A stretch of DNA of 64,000 nt from Symbiodinium natans (lineage: Eukaryota > Sar > Dinophyceae > Suessiales > Symbiodiniaceae). The position numbers and the translations under genes were made by a program. The notes below the pieces were generated by a model. That model did no database searches. It worked only from the letters and a program-made list of their open reading frames with translations, and was not told the DNA's origin. Below, piece after piece: positions 41,750-52,893 of this stretch; the first letter of the stretch is position 1; each line of letters opens with the position of its first letter. The stretch lies in contig CAJNDS010000569.1 of NCBI GenBank assembly GCA_905221605.1, positions 528,514-592,513 on the forward strand, written 5' to 3'.

Positions 41750-41843
41750 TACCTGGGACTCTATATCCCTGCAGTTTAGTAGTAGCTGCTCCTTAATTCA
41801 TAGAGAACCCATATAAAACTCTAGGTAAGAAGGGTCCCAGGTG
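41750..41843. repeat. MITE-like family C element
   Basis: Ends ACCTGGGACTCT and GGGTCCCAGGT with inner CTACAGTTTAGTAGTA hairpins. Other copies: about 6187-6282, 6737-6829, 8278-8350, 13792-13885, 38864-38960, 39070-39156, 43106-43238, 44975-45062 and 52541-52635. A half copy followed by a telomeric tract lies at 48755-48772. This copy abuts an exon (41845-41935, SLRAQLGSLTGEFHAATKGS on the minus strand). Confidence 0.85.
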
Positions 41844-41844
41844 C

Positions 41845-41935
41845 AGAACCGACATCCACTCCGAGGAGCCTTTGGTTGCGGCGTGGAATTCGCCCGTGAG
41901 GCTTCCGAGCTGCGCACGAAGCGACCTAGGAGTGG
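41845..41935 (-). CDS. Exon, product unknown
   Basis: After CTCCTAG the minus strand reads LRAQLGSLTGEFHAATKGSS then EWMSVLH, directly against a family C element on its 3' side and a telomeric array (41936-42000) on its 5' side. Confidence 0.5.
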
Positions 41936-42157
41936 GTTTAGGGTTTAGGGTTTAGGGTTTAGGGTTTAGGGTTTAGGGTTTAGGGTTTAGGGTTTAGGGT
42001 CGATGTTGAGCTGCATGGAGCGTGGAAGGTCTCTCGTTGAGGGTTTAGAGACGCTTGGCATTGCAAAGTCACAGGATGTTCCTAGGCTGGTTTAGGGCTT
42101 AGGGTTTAATTCAGGGTTCAGGGTTTTGGGGGGTGTCAGCCCGTAATGTAAACTTAT

Positions 42158-42233
42158 TTCTGCTTCGGAATGCTGCGAAGTCTCGCTGCAACAAACACCA
42201 GGTCCTTCAGGCCTGTCTCTTCCGTTAACAGGT
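42158..42233 (-). CDS. Terminal exon, product unknown
   Basis: The minus strand reads DLLTEETGLKDLVFVAARLR then SIPKQK and TAA. Acceptor likely GATATGAAAG. Confidence 0.5.
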
Positions 42234-42539
42234 CCCGCTTTCATATCAACTGAAAGCATGTGGAGGTCTTGAACTCATCCTGAACCCCAAGCCCTAAATC
42301 CTTTTGCTTCCGGTCTCGTCGTTGTAGAACCTAAAATCCCCAAAGGGCAGACGGGGGGACAATCGCTCACGACGCGGCAAAAAGAGGCGTTGCAAGCTTT
42401 CCGGTGTCATCCGGGCTTAAGACCAAGAATGCCAATAGTGATGGGTTTCGACTACTATACTGTTAAAATTTCCAAAAAGTATAACGCTATTGCCTCATGT
42501 CATTCGATTATTGCACGGCTTTATACTGATTGTTATGAT

Positions 42540-42612
42540 GCAGCATGGGCCTGTAGACATCGATGTCGTGCAAGTTCTCCGGATTCCACACCTCGGCCAA
42601 GCGTAGGTCAAC
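42540..42612 (-). CDS. Exon, product unknown
   Basis: The minus strand reads RLAEVWNPENLHDIDVYRPM then LHHNNQ. Probably belongs to the gene ending at 42158 (gap of about 300 bp). Confidence 0.45.
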
Positions 42613-43293
42613 TTCACGCAACAAAAAGGGTTGCAAACAAATGGAGGGTTTACGAAGGTAAGGGACCCCAAATATAGACCCCGAAAAGTAGGATTCCTTG
42701 TTTGTCAGGACCCCAATAAGGCACCCATAATTCCGGAAACCCCCAATATGCCTCAGACATCCCGAACCGCTTGCAATGCGCGTGGCAACTATGCTCCGTC
42801 TAGTGCTCGGGGTTTAGGGTTTAAGGGTTTAGGAGGGTTGGTTCTGTGTGGTCGACCTGAAGGAAGCCAATGCCAAAAGGTCTCAAGACCCCTACATCCT
42901 CAAGCTGCGCGAGGGGGAACCGCGTGCACGCAACAAACACTGAAGACTCAAGCCCTTCTGAAGTTTAAGGTTCGAATTAGGATTCGCAATTTCCGGAGAA
43001 AACACACACAGACACACTTCGGCAAAGGGTTCAGGAGGGGCACTTCTCATGCAAGCGCTCATACCTGTACTTCTAGGCTCTAAGCCTTGGGGGGGGGGGG
43101 GGGGGAATACGTTGAGCTATTTGCCTACAGTCTAGTAATAATAACTATACCCTATGTGCCTACAGTCTAGTAGTAACTATACCCTGAGTTCGTAGGTAGA
43201 ACCCTTAAAGCTGTAGGTAAAAAACGGGTCCCAGGTATGCGTTGCCTCCCTAAACCCTAAACCCTAAACCCCTTGAATGGAAGCCATGCTCAC

Positions 43294-43375
43294 CGATCCG
43301 AGCGGCGGCTTTCGCGACCATCTCATACAGTGTGTCGCGGTCCATGACGTTGAAAATCTGGGTGAGGAAGCCGTC
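43294..43375 (-). CDS. Exon resembling 4-hydroxyphenylpyruvate dioxygenase
   Basis: The minus strand reads DGFLTQIFNVMDRDTLYEMV then AKAAARI, with acceptor CACCAAG and donor GTGAGC (82 bp). The order D-G-x-L-x-Q-I-F then D-R-x-T-x-x-E matches the C-terminal iron-site region of that dioxygenase, which acts in tyrosine breakdown. The following residues diverge, and no second diagnostic exon was found, so the name is tentative. Confidence 0.4.
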
Positions 43376-44814
43376 CTTGGTGGTTTAGGGTTAAGGGTTT
43401 AGGGTTTAGGGCTTCTGGCACTCGTTTGGGGTTTAGGTATTAGGGTTTAGGGGTTTAACTCCGTCAGCATGGCCCAGAGCTCCATGGTATCGTTGTACAG
43501 GAGCATCCCTGCTCACACGAGCATCTGGGTGATGGCAGCTTGAAACTCTTGATCGCAAGAGTCCAAAAACAATCTGTTGAGTTTCTGCGCGCAGTTTCTG
43601 CAAAGATGCCCTATAGGACCTTAGAGGAGATTTCCTTTCACGCTTGGGAGAGGACCAACCACCACACCATTTCGTGCATGTGCCCCGGCATCGCCCGGCA
43701 TCTCCCAATTCGCCGAGCATCGAAGAACTCGTGGCGCAAGTGAGGGTCCTCAGTGACCTTCCGAAACGAATGCGGATGCCTTTCCTTGGTTCGTATAAAC
43801 ACCTACATGCTTGAAATCGTTAATTGGCTTAGGTTGGTGTAGGGTGTAGGGAGGGGCTGCGGACTGCCGTGGTACAGCGAATACGAATTTGCTTAGAACC
43901 CCAAAAATATAAAATAGTAATCCCTATATTGCCCTTATAAGGAATAACATCTTGTATTCTTTGCGGGGTTCTTAAGCAAATAGTAGAGTTATAAGAGAAA
44001 AGAAACCATCTGAAGCAGACCCGAGTCTCCGGAACGACTTCGGGTACCTGAGTGCAAGTCACATGGGTTGTGGGGGTCACAGTGGGTGGATGCTTTAGGA
44101 AGACGCTTCTCTCGGCTTAGGGTTTAGGGTTTAGGGTTTAGGGTTTAGGGTTTAGGGGGAAAAAGCCAAGTGCAGCTCGACTGGGAGGTCTCTGGGTTTT
44201 GGGGCGGAACATCTCATTGCAACTCTTGGGATTCAGATGGGTGATGCCTTATTTGGGGGTTTACGAACATTGGGGACCCCTAAAATAGCCCCCCCCCCCC
44301 CCCCCCCCCCCCCGAAATAGTAGTATGATTACAAAAAGACCATAATGGGAATACTACTCACCCGAAACCCTAAACCCTAAACCCTAGCATCTATTCCGAC
44401 CCCTATATCAACGCCAATCTCTCAGTCCACCCCTGTCGTTTCGGCGAACTGAAGCGACAAATCCAGACACCCTTCAACACTCCGCTGAAGTCGCCATGCA
44501 CCCCTAAACCCTAAGCCCTAAACCCTAAACCCCAAACCCTAAACCCTAATCCCTAAACCCTAACCCCCTACACGCTCGTGTCAAAAGGGCGAACTGCCAT
44601 CTGCTTTGGCCGTTGGTAGCTCCAAGCCGGAAAGCTGGAGGTGGGTGTCAGACTTTAACCTAGACCTTAAACCCTAAACCCTAAACTCGTAGCCTAAACC
44701 CTAGACCCTAAACCCCAACCCTAAACCCTAAACCCTAAACCGTAAACCCTAAACCCTAAACCCCTCAACCCTCAACCCCAAACCCTGAACCCTAAACGCT
44801 GACTCTGCCCACAA

Positions 44815-44915
44815 GCTGCGTGTTGGCCCACTCCCGGCTGAGCGGGCGCGCAAAGTGAGGACCAGGCCTCACGTCGCACTTCGCATCTTCCGTGCTGCGA
44901 CGAAGTCCTAACTAC
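44815..44915 (-). CDS. Exon, product unknown
   Basis: The minus strand reads STEDAKCDVRPGPHFARPLS then REWANTQLVGRVS between two telomeric tracts. Confidence 0.45.
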
Positions 44916-45059
44916 GACCTTAGGGTTAGGGTTTAGGGTTTAGGGTTTAGGGTTTAGGGTTTAGGGTTGAACTATTACCTGGGACTCTTTGTACCCACAT
45001 GCTTACGGGTTCCGCCGGTAGTTACTACGTACTAAACTGTAGGTGAGTTGAGTTCCAGG

Positions 45060-46230
45060 TAGCCCCCGCAAACAAATAACACATATACTTCCTAAGATGG
45101 GCAATACAGTGTTTATTATTTCTTCGGTGGTTCTTTAGCAAAGTAGCTAAGGGTTTAGGGTTTTGGGTGCCCCTTAACCCGGGCTCTCAAACCCTTGTTT
45201 TGCAAGAGGCTTCGAGGGTCACCAACTGGTCCAGTACATTCAAGGCCGTGTGGTCGGTACTTGAGAGTGATCGTACGATATGCGGCAGTCTGTTTGAATA
45301 TGACAATCTGCCATTGTTTTGGTGGAGCTGGATTGGTGAGCTACTTCAAGACCCTTACCAGAGCAGGCCAAAAAATTGCAAAGGGCTTCTGCGAAAATGC
45401 GAAGTCTAGAATCGAACCTGCTAGGGGGTTCATACCATGAGGCCGTCTGGCGGGCAGCATCCGGGGGCAGCCGCCACGTGTGGTAGTCAGGGCTGCAAAA
45501 GGGGAGGCCGTAGGCCCGAAACCACTGACTGTCAAACAGGCCGTACCTTCGTCCATGCTTGCTCTAAGTGATGCAGGAAATAAGAACCACGAACCTGACC
45601 ACTAATCCTGTAAGGGCTTGGTAACTAAAGTAGGATTTGGTCGCCCACTCCTCAGTCGTTCACCCCCCGCCCGCCCTCGCACCCCCCAGTCGTGATTTCG
45701 CAGTTTCGGGGCTTAGGTTTTTCCCCAAACAGTCTATATACTGTTGGGGTTCTAAACTCATGTAAGGATTGCCGACATTTTGAGAGCTGTTGCCGGCTTC
45801 CTGGACTCCTTGTCTCCCTTTGTCTCCCTTGTCTCCCTTTGTCTCCCTTCATGTGGGTGGCTTTGCCGGTTGCTACGCTCCTCGCCTCCCTTGGTCTCCT
45901 TTCGTCTCCCTTTGTCTCCCGTCGTCGCATCTCCACCGTTCTTTGACGTGCCTTTGACTGTTTGGGGTCTTCGGTGGTGTAATTGTTCCTCTTTGGACTC
46001 TCGAAAGGGCCCCGCTCCCCCGCACCCCAATTTGTTACAATCCTGAATCTAGGAACGCCAAGAAAGGTGCCCCCAATACTCGGACATATCTACTCACTAT
46101 CGTCCCTTCGGTATAAGTTCACCTGAGTTGGGGGGGTCTGGTGCAACGTGCTTTGGTTGATGCCGGGCATTTCTGCAATACGCACCACTCACATCAAAAC
46201 ACGCAACCCGGCACATCAAATGCTTGACGT
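45060..46230. other. Interval without a firm gene
   Basis: A degenerate family B copy at the left, then about 350 bp open on both strands (45180-45556) where no splice sites decide the strand, then a GGGAGACAAA-type simple repeat (about 45800-45930). The open frames over the simple repeat are composition-driven. Confidence 0.4.
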
Positions 46231-46237
46231 CTCTGTG

Positions 46238-48443
46238 TTACGGATCATGCTTCTCCTTGCTCTTGAAAAACTCACCGATGCGAGGGTATGCTCGGGTTAG
46301 CTCCTCCGCGGTGTAGTGATGCCGATAAGGCAAGTAGAACGTCCCGCCATGCTTCAAGCTAACCTGATCCATTGAACAAGACGAACGTGCAGCTCAACTC
46401 ACTCAACTTAGGGCCTCTACAAGGCCTGTCTTTCTGTTATGACTAGCATTCATGTGATTTGAAGAAATGGGATGATTATTCAATCATGATGATGATTCTT
46501 GCTGTATCTGTCATTCGAACTACATCAGGTCAGGACCACTGCGAAGGCTGATGTTGTGAACAAACCCTAAAGCCTAAACCCTAAACCCTAAACCCTAAAC
46601 CCTAAACCCCACCTGCACAAACCAGGTGTGGAAGCGCTGCAGCTCAAGATCAGCCGATTGCGTCCGGGGCATCCGGTAGTAGAGGACGAAGGCAAACATG
46701 CCCTCGGGTGATGCCTTTGCGGCATAAATTTAGAGTTTAGGGTTTAGGGTTTAGGGTTGGGGATGTTGGGCAGCCTAGGCCCCCGCCCTCCGCCAACCCC
46801 CCCTCCTAAAAGAAACAAAAGCAATGTACCAAGTTGAGGATGAACACTGTTCCAGGGTAAGGTTTGACCTCGAATGCGGAACAAAATATGGCGCACCTAG
46901 ACCCATCTCTTCAATCCCGACTGAGGGGCTGCGTAGTTGAGGACAGTCTCCAGGTCCTGCCTCACAAACCGGATCGTGGTGTTGAGCAGCTGCAGCTGCC
47001 TATGCACTGCAAGCTCCTTGTAGATGGGCTTTGCATCCTCGATCCATGCTTGGATCTTTTCACGTGGCACGAAGAATTCCTGCAGAACAAAGGTGTCATC
47101 CAGGCGTACCAGAGGCTCATACAACTTGGCCACAGGCTCAGCGCTAATGTACATCATCGTATTCCGCTCCAGCGCGCCGCTCCAGTCCACGCGTGTGCCA
47201 GTCCACTGCTCAAACTTGTATCGCAGCTCCTGCGCGTTCGGCATGACCCATTTGTACATCAGCTGCTTTTGCCAGCTCAAGCCTTTTGGCTGTCGCCCCA
47301 GCACAGAAATGGTCCCTACATCACTCGAGTGGGCTTTGCGAAAGACGAAAAGCTCAATGTTATCAGGCTCTAGAATGTTGAGGCGGGCCAGCTTTAGGCC
47401 CACCTTGGCAGACTGTACGTGAGCGTAGCACGCCGCGAACTCCTCGATGTTTAGCCTCACTCTTTCCATCGTGAGGTGGCAGTTGCGGCTCACCACCATG
47501 GTCACTTCCGTGATGACGCCAAAGAGACCATAGCCTCCAATTGCGAGGCCGAACAGCTCGCGACCTTCTCCAGTGGCCTCGCGGCTGCATACCAGGACAG
47601 TTCCATCCCATTTGACAAGCCGGAGAGCTCTGACACTCTCAACAAGACACTCGTCGGTTGTGATGCCATGCCCATTCACGGCTATCGTTCCGCCTACGGA
47701 GAAGGAGGAATAGCTCTGCATTGTGTGGGGTGACATTCCGAAGTTGTTGAGATAGCGAATTAAATCGGACCAGGTACAGCCAGGACCGCACGTCACCAAG
47801 CCCGTTTGGTGGTCAAAGCTCATCTTCGACATTTTCTTCCTCAGCGCAAATCCGCAGAAAGACCAGGTTGGCTTTCGGCTTGCAGCTGGTGGCTAGCTAA
47901 GACCGGTTGGGATTCCCCAGTCTAGTCAGAGAAGGTTTTTAATTGGAAGAATTACCCTAAACCCTAAACCCTAAACCCTAAACCCAAAAAAAAAAGCCCT
48001 AAGCCCTAAGCCCTAAGCCCTAAAGAGATCGGACGGCCATGCGGCATGTCCAGCACAAATCCATCCGCGGCAATGCTGTGCCCACCCATTGAGTGCTGTG
48101 TTCCGCGCATTGAGACTCTGACTGCCTTCATGCGGGGCTTGGGGCTCAGGGGTTAGGGTTTATAGGGTTTTGGGTTCCGGGTTTGGGGAACCCTTAGGGG
48201 TTAGGGTTGGGGCTTAGGTACTTTTGAGGGGTTCGGGTTTAGGTACTTCACAAGGGAACATGGGAACCTTTAGGGTTAGGGTTTGGGTACGTCATATAAG
48301 GGCACGTGGAACCAAAAAAAGGGGAACAGGGTACCCCTGGGCTACTGGGGCCTTCATGCGGGCCATGGCCAAAAGGCGGATCACGTCAGACTCGTCACGA
48401 ACTTGGAAGATCCCTTGCACAGCAGCCTCGTTCCTGGGTTCTT
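46238..48443 (-). CDS. FAD-linked oxidase (PCMH-type), five exons
   Basis: Exons: 48443-48352 (QGIFQVRDESDVIRLLAMAR), 48125-48043 (VSMRGTQHSMGGHSIAADGF), 47839-46930 (303 codons), 46714-46613 (EGMFAFVLYYRMPRTQSADL) and 46363-46238 (GGTFYLPYRHHYTAEELTRA, ending TAA). All junction phases agree. The family binds FAD through the first domain: the HSMGGH loop, GLVTCGPGCTWSDL, SVGGTIAVNGHG and IGGYGLFGVITEV are all visible. Members oxidise alcohols, sugar lactones or related substrates; the substrate here is unknown. Introns: GC-AG within a 13-bp duplication; GC-AG with telomeric repeats; GC-AG of 215 bp with a telomeric tract; GT-AG beginning GTGGGGTTTAGGG. A 5' exon with the start codon is not identified. 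No disabling change was seen in the conserved parts. Confidence 0.85.
48126..48351 (-). other. Intron flanked by a 13-bp exon duplication
   Basis: GCCTTCATGCGGG occurs at 48124-48136 and 48350-48362, spanning both exon borders of the FAD oxidase gene. Each copy gives AAG then GC on the minus strand. The intron holds TTAGGG-like repeats and a family E element (48287-48348). Confidence 0.7.
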
Positions 48444-48734
48444 CTGTGGAAGCACAGGGAAAAACCGAAGAAAGATAACTCAGTAGAACTCTTCCTTAAA
48501 GCTGCGTGGTTTAGTATCTTATAGGGTCTGTGCAGGAAAGTCCGTGTGTCCGCAACTTAGCCCCTGAAACCCTCTGAAAAATATTCCTGAACATGATCCT
48601 CTTGAACCCAATAAGGGAAAATATTACATATTTCAAGGGACCGAGGAATGTGCACTCAAGGAGCATTCGCGTCACGTCATCCGCTCGCGGCCCCGACAGC
48701 GGAACCGGATCAGGATCTGGCCAGCAAGCGCCTT

Positions 48735-48819
48735 GAACCACAGCCTAGGATGGTTTCCTGGGACCCTTTTCGGGTTTAGGGTTTAGGATTTAGCGTTTAG
48801 GAACCACAGCTTAGGATGG
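48735..48819. repeat. Telomeric tract flanked by a 19-bp duplication
   Basis: GAACCACAGCCTAGGATGG (48735-48753) recurs with one change at 48801-48819. Between them are half of a family C element and degenerate TTTAGGG units. Family F copies lie on either side. Confidence 0.75.
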
Positions 48820-49967
48820 CCCTTGAATATGAAACCCTCTTAAGGGCCAATAGGAGAAAATCTAAAAGGATGTCTCAAGGGCCGAGCAGCCGACGCCTTC
48901 TTTGTCAGCGCCTGGTGGGTGAAATCCGAACTTGAGAATGGGGACATCAGAAATTCGGGGGTGCCTTCTCGGGGTCCTTGCTATGAGGGAATCCTACTAT
49001 TGGGGGTCTACATTAGGGGTCCCTTGTGTTCGTAAACCCCCATATGTGGTGTTGGAGGAATGCTTCATGACTTCCCTGAAGTATGCGCAGTAGGGGGTCC
49101 GAGCTTTCTGTGGGAAAATGGCCTGATGCACCTTGCATTGATCTGTCAGTTGGCGCACAAGCTCTGGCGCCACGTGCTCTTCGCCACTGGGCTTTGCTCT
49201 TTCGACGACGCCGGGCATGGATGGAGCTTTCATCCGCTTCTTAGCCGAAGGCGGGCGCAAATGTCACACTAAGCTAAGCTTATAAGCGCTCCAAAACCTA
49301 TGCAACTCGCCCTAAAACCTCAACCCGAAACTCCGGCGTGTTGAGCCTGCAAATGCTGCAAGAAAGGCACAGGCAAGACAAGGACTAGCACAAAAAACCT
49401 TGTAATGCAGGGGGGGGGGGGGGGTATTTAACTTAGGTTTTAGGGTTCGAGAACTTCCGACATGAGTTGGAACGCGTATTGCTTGCTGGGCATCTGAGGC
49501 CAGATTCTAAGTCTGAGGGGTTGGGGTTGAGGCTGGTTTTAAGGGAGAACGAGGCGGGATACTTCAAGAACATTGTTGCAACCAAACCTGTCAAAAGTGC
49601 AGGAAGGCAAAGAGAACATTCGGGTTTGCGGCACAAAGGCCGATGGCTGAGGCTAGTATCCTCGGCCTCGGGAGCCCGAAGCGGTACCCTGGTTCAAGGA
49701 ACGCATCTGTCCAACAGGAAGCCCAATTCGCAGAACCTTGTCCCGGGAAGGGGGCGCTGTGTGGACGCTTGTCTGTTTTGTGTTTGCGTGTGTTTGCTTT
49801 CTTATTGTTGTGTGTGTGTTTTTTGGTGGATATGCTTTTTACTACCAGGTTCCAAGACACTTCCATTCTTTCTACTCTATATATTCCCAAGAATTAGATT
49901 GTCAGGGGGGCGAGGGGGGGGGAGGGTCTGAAAACGTAATCTCGGGAGCAGGGGCCTACAATATTAC

Positions 49968-49968
49968 G

Positions 49969-50012
<44 letters not shown>

Positions 50013-50093
50013 TATATATTATATATTATATTATATATTATATATTATATATTATATATATTATATATTATATATATATGATATTATATATAT
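49968..50093. repeat. AT microsatellite
   Basis: About 125 bp of (AT)n and TATATTA variants. Confidence 0.95.
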
Positions 50094-50107
50094 GGTACTG
50101 ATTTATC

Positions 50108-50245
50108 AACATCATGGCGTAGCCTCCCTGAAGTCTAAGCCAGAAGGCGCTTCTCTTTTGCTCGCTGCGAAACGGCATAGGGCTGCCTGTACCAGCCTCC
50201 AATGCTTCCGCCTCTGCTCAGCTCCCCTCGGCCCCTTCTTTACTG
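50108..50245 (-). CDS. Possible basic exon, product unknown
   Basis: The minus strand reads KKGPRGAEQRRKHWRLVQAA then LCRFAASKREAPSGLDFREA. Long and open, but without decisive splice sites. Confidence 0.35.
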
Positions 50246-50260
50246 GTCGGGTTCGGGGGC

Positions 50261-50353
50261 TTTTGGGGATGTAGGGGCTTTGCTGTAGGGGTTTTAGGGT
50301 TTAGGGTTTAGGGTTTTTGGGGATGTAGGGGCTTTGCTGTAAGGGTTTTAGGG
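50261..50353. repeat. 39-bp direct duplication around telomeric units
   Basis: TTTTGGGGATGTAGGGGCTT... occurs at 50261-50299 and 50315-50353 with one mismatch, separated by two TTTAGGG units. Confidence 0.8.
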
Positions 50354-50483
50354 ATTTCACACTGATTTCACGGCTCAGAGGCGCTTTGACTCAGCCTGTT
50401 CAAGCCCAAACCACTTTACCTTGTGGAGTCTTGGAACCTCGCACCAAATGCCAGGCGAGGTTCTCGCTGTGCAATTGTCTGGC

Positions 50484-50582
50484 TGGTTCTTAGTAGGGAT
50501 CGAGGGAATTAGGGCCCCATGTAATCCCTTAAAGGGTGTATATATAGGGCCCTCATTCCCTCATTCCCTACTAAGAACCAGG
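50484..50582. repeat. MITE-like family G element
   Basis: Full copy with ends GGTTCTTAGTAGGGA and TCCCTACTAAGAACC, next to a minus-strand open stretch. Confidence 0.8.
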
Positions 50583-50719
50583 AGGTTGTAGCCTGGCCAG
50601 GAAGCTTCGCCAACCTCCACCGGCTGCGATTCAAAAGATGCGCGCATGATCGTACCACTGGCAGGTGGATGCCCTGACCAGCATGTGTCGAGCATGCCAA
50701 CGTGAAGCTCCGTGACGGG
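50583..50719 (-). CDS. Open stretch downstream of the cystatin-like gene
   Basis: The minus strand reads VTELHVGMLDTCWSGHPPAS, GTIMRASFESQPVEVGEASW, PGYNL, then meets the family G element. It starts about 11 bp after the cystatin-like stop in another frame. It could be the next gene's exon or an alternative 3' end. Confidence 0.4.
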
Positions 50720-50730
50720 CTTGTGCCGTG

Positions 50731-51430
50731 CTATGGCTCAACTATCTCCAGGACCTCAATCGTGTGCATCCACGGCACGCTCAGAACAGTCACTACGGTG
50801 CCATCTGCGCACATGAACTTGTACCTTGGCTCGATTAGGGGGGGGGGTTCCGAAACTAGGGGTACCCTGGCGTGAGGGTGCCAATTGTGCGTTGTTGCGT
50901 TGAGCACTCTGAACCTCGCGGCGCTAGATGAGGCAAGCGACTTGATACCAGCGACAACTTGAGATGATACCTGCGTAGGTGTCCTGGCAACGCAAGGGCA
51001 CGGACAGAATAGGTTTTTTAGGGTTTAGGGTTTAGGGAGCCACGCATAAGAGAACCGATGCACGAGAGGGTCGGATCTTGGGAAGGAACACCATCAGAAG
51101 CCTGCAAATATGTGCAGTTGAGCCGCCCCTTGCTTTGCAAGGCGGTGTCAACCTCCGAAACCACTGTGGTCCACACCTGGGCAAACGGGGGTCGATCTAA
51201 GATTCCAGGGCCCCTGTTGGTTTTATGTTAGTTTTTTACAGTTAGGATTGAGCTAGGGAATTGCAACGCTAAGGACAATCCCAGGTCACAAACCCTAACC
51301 CTAAACCCTAAACCCTAAACCCTAAACCCTAAACCCTAAACCCCCCACGCTTTTGATCATCTCCCCGCCTGCATGTCCTGGTCGTTCGGCTTCCGGAACG
51401 GAGTCCAACCACCAGCGACTGCCCAAACAG
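50731..51430 (-). CDS. Cystatin-like cysteine protease inhibitor, four exons
   Basis: Exons: 51430-51369 (VAGGWTPFRKPNDQDMQ), 51176-51102 (VWTTVVSEVDTALQSKGRLN, CTYLQ), 50970 to about 50908 (VSSQVVAGIKSLASSSAARF) and about 50824-50731 (FMCADGTVVTVLSVPWMHTI, then EVLEIVEP and TAG). Cystatins block papain-type proteases with three wedges: an N-terminal GG, the QxVxG loop and a PW turn. All three appear here in order and spacing, and the coding length of about 100 residues fits one cystatin domain. The first two junctions are in phase (62, then 75 bp); the last is approximate. An upstream exon for a signal peptide is not identified. Introns hold a telomeric tract and a family D fragment. Confidence 0.62.
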
Positions 51431-52184
51431 CTTTTGTTTAGGGTTTAGGGTTTAGGGTTTAGGGCTTAGTCTCTTTGCCACCCGCCAATCAGACCAGCCG
51501 CCCTTCAGGGTTTAGGGCTTCGGCTCTTGTGCTCGCACACGGCAGGCAAAGATTCGGTTTCAGCTTTCGGGTTGAAGGCTGAGTTTCTTTTTTTGGTTTC
51601 TTACCTGGCGTTTCGTGTTTAGGGCTTCGGGTTGTGTACATGAAGGGTATGGGGTGCGTATCGGAGTTGACAGGGTTTCTTGTCGATTTTGCAATGAAAG
51701 CGCAGGGAATTTATGGGGGTGAAGGAGGGGTCCTATAGGTCTCCCCACCATTCCTCGAGCGCCCCCCTGTGGGTGCCACGCTCCCCGAGCCCATATTGCT
51801 AGTCGGCCCGGTTCGGAAATGCAAGTTTAGAGTTTAGCGCTTAGGGTTTTAGCTTCAAACATGTTGTGCATACTAGTCACTAACAGCCGGCATCTCCTGA
51901 AAGACACACACATGCATGAAACTCAACAACTGCAGCATGAAGCCACTGAAGCATGCCACGTTGGCCCCTCGAAGCCTCAAAAAACACTCCGGAATAGGAA
52001 CTTCTTCAACCCAGTAAGGGAACAACAAAATTTCAAAAGATACCTCCCAAGGGCCTACACAGCATGCATCCGACCTTTCACCTTGACGCCCACGGCTTCC
52101 CTTAAAGGCCTTGAGCTCTAAGGCTTCCCTTCAAGCCCCTAAAGGGCCCTAGGGTTTAGGGTTTAGAGTTTAGGGTTCAGGCCC

Positions 52185-52316
52185 AAGGAGTTCGGCCGAG
52201 GTGTGCTGAGCGCCCGGCTGGGGTCGGGCGGGTCGGTGACGGAGGCCCCAGCTCCCAGAGAGAGACACTCCGGAAGCACCACCTTCAAGAGTGACAAGCG
52301 CGCCCGAAGCTTGTAA
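52185..52316 (-). CDS. Exon, product unknown
   Basis: The minus strand reads YKLRARLSLLKVVLPECLSL then GAGASVTDPPDPSRALSTPR. Confidence 0.45.
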
Positions 52317-52823
52317 CCCATAAACTTCCTTCTTGACCCCTAAAACCCTAAACCCTACAACCTACAACCCTAAACCCTAAACCTTAAACCCAAACCCTAA
52401 ACCCTACAACCACAAACCCTACAAAAACTCGGGCAAAATAATCTTCGGAGTGACCCTTCTTTGGCGGCTTGGGGCGTTGAAGCATTATGGCAGTCCAGGT
52501 GTTGTGAGCTCACATGCGGAAACAACAGCCGGGGCTAGAACCTACCTCGGACTTCATTTACCTACAGTTTAGTAGTAACTACCCTGAATTAGTAGGCAGA
52601 ACCCGTAGAAATGTAGGTAAAAAGGGTTCCAGGGAGGGTCGTTTCAGGCTCCTTCCTGTTGATGCAGCAGACACCAGAACCTTGAAATTAAATGCCCCCC
52701 CCTCCCCCAGGCCCTGCTTTGCCAACATAATCCACCCTACACCCTAAACCCTAAACCCTAAACCCTAAACCCTACACCCTACACCCTAAACCCTAAACCC
52801 TAAACCCTAAACCCTAAACCTTA

Positions 52824-52893
52824 AGCTTTCGCCGAAACTTTGTGGGACCTCTCCCAACACATGGGCAAAGCTTTCGAGCTGTTCGTCCTAGAC
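52824..52893 (-). CDS. Exon, product unknown
   Basis: After GAGTCTAG the minus strand reads DEQLESFAHVLGEVPQSFGE. Telomeric tracts lie on both sides. Confidence 0.45.

Noticed and set aside
43498-43620. In-frame TGA between two codon-like stretches (possible selenocysteine)
   Set aside because: Other frames through the same DNA are equally open and splice sites could bypass it; no downstream selenocysteine structure was identified.
46808-46872. Apparent small exon reading VKPYPGTVFILNL in the FAD oxidase intron
   Set aside because: It resembles the family at first sight, but the exon at 46714-46613 (EGMFAFVLYYR) matches the expected block far better and joins in phase without it.
49467-49931. 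154-codon plus-strand ORF
   Set aside because: Runs through simple TGTGTTT and G-rich sequence; no domain.
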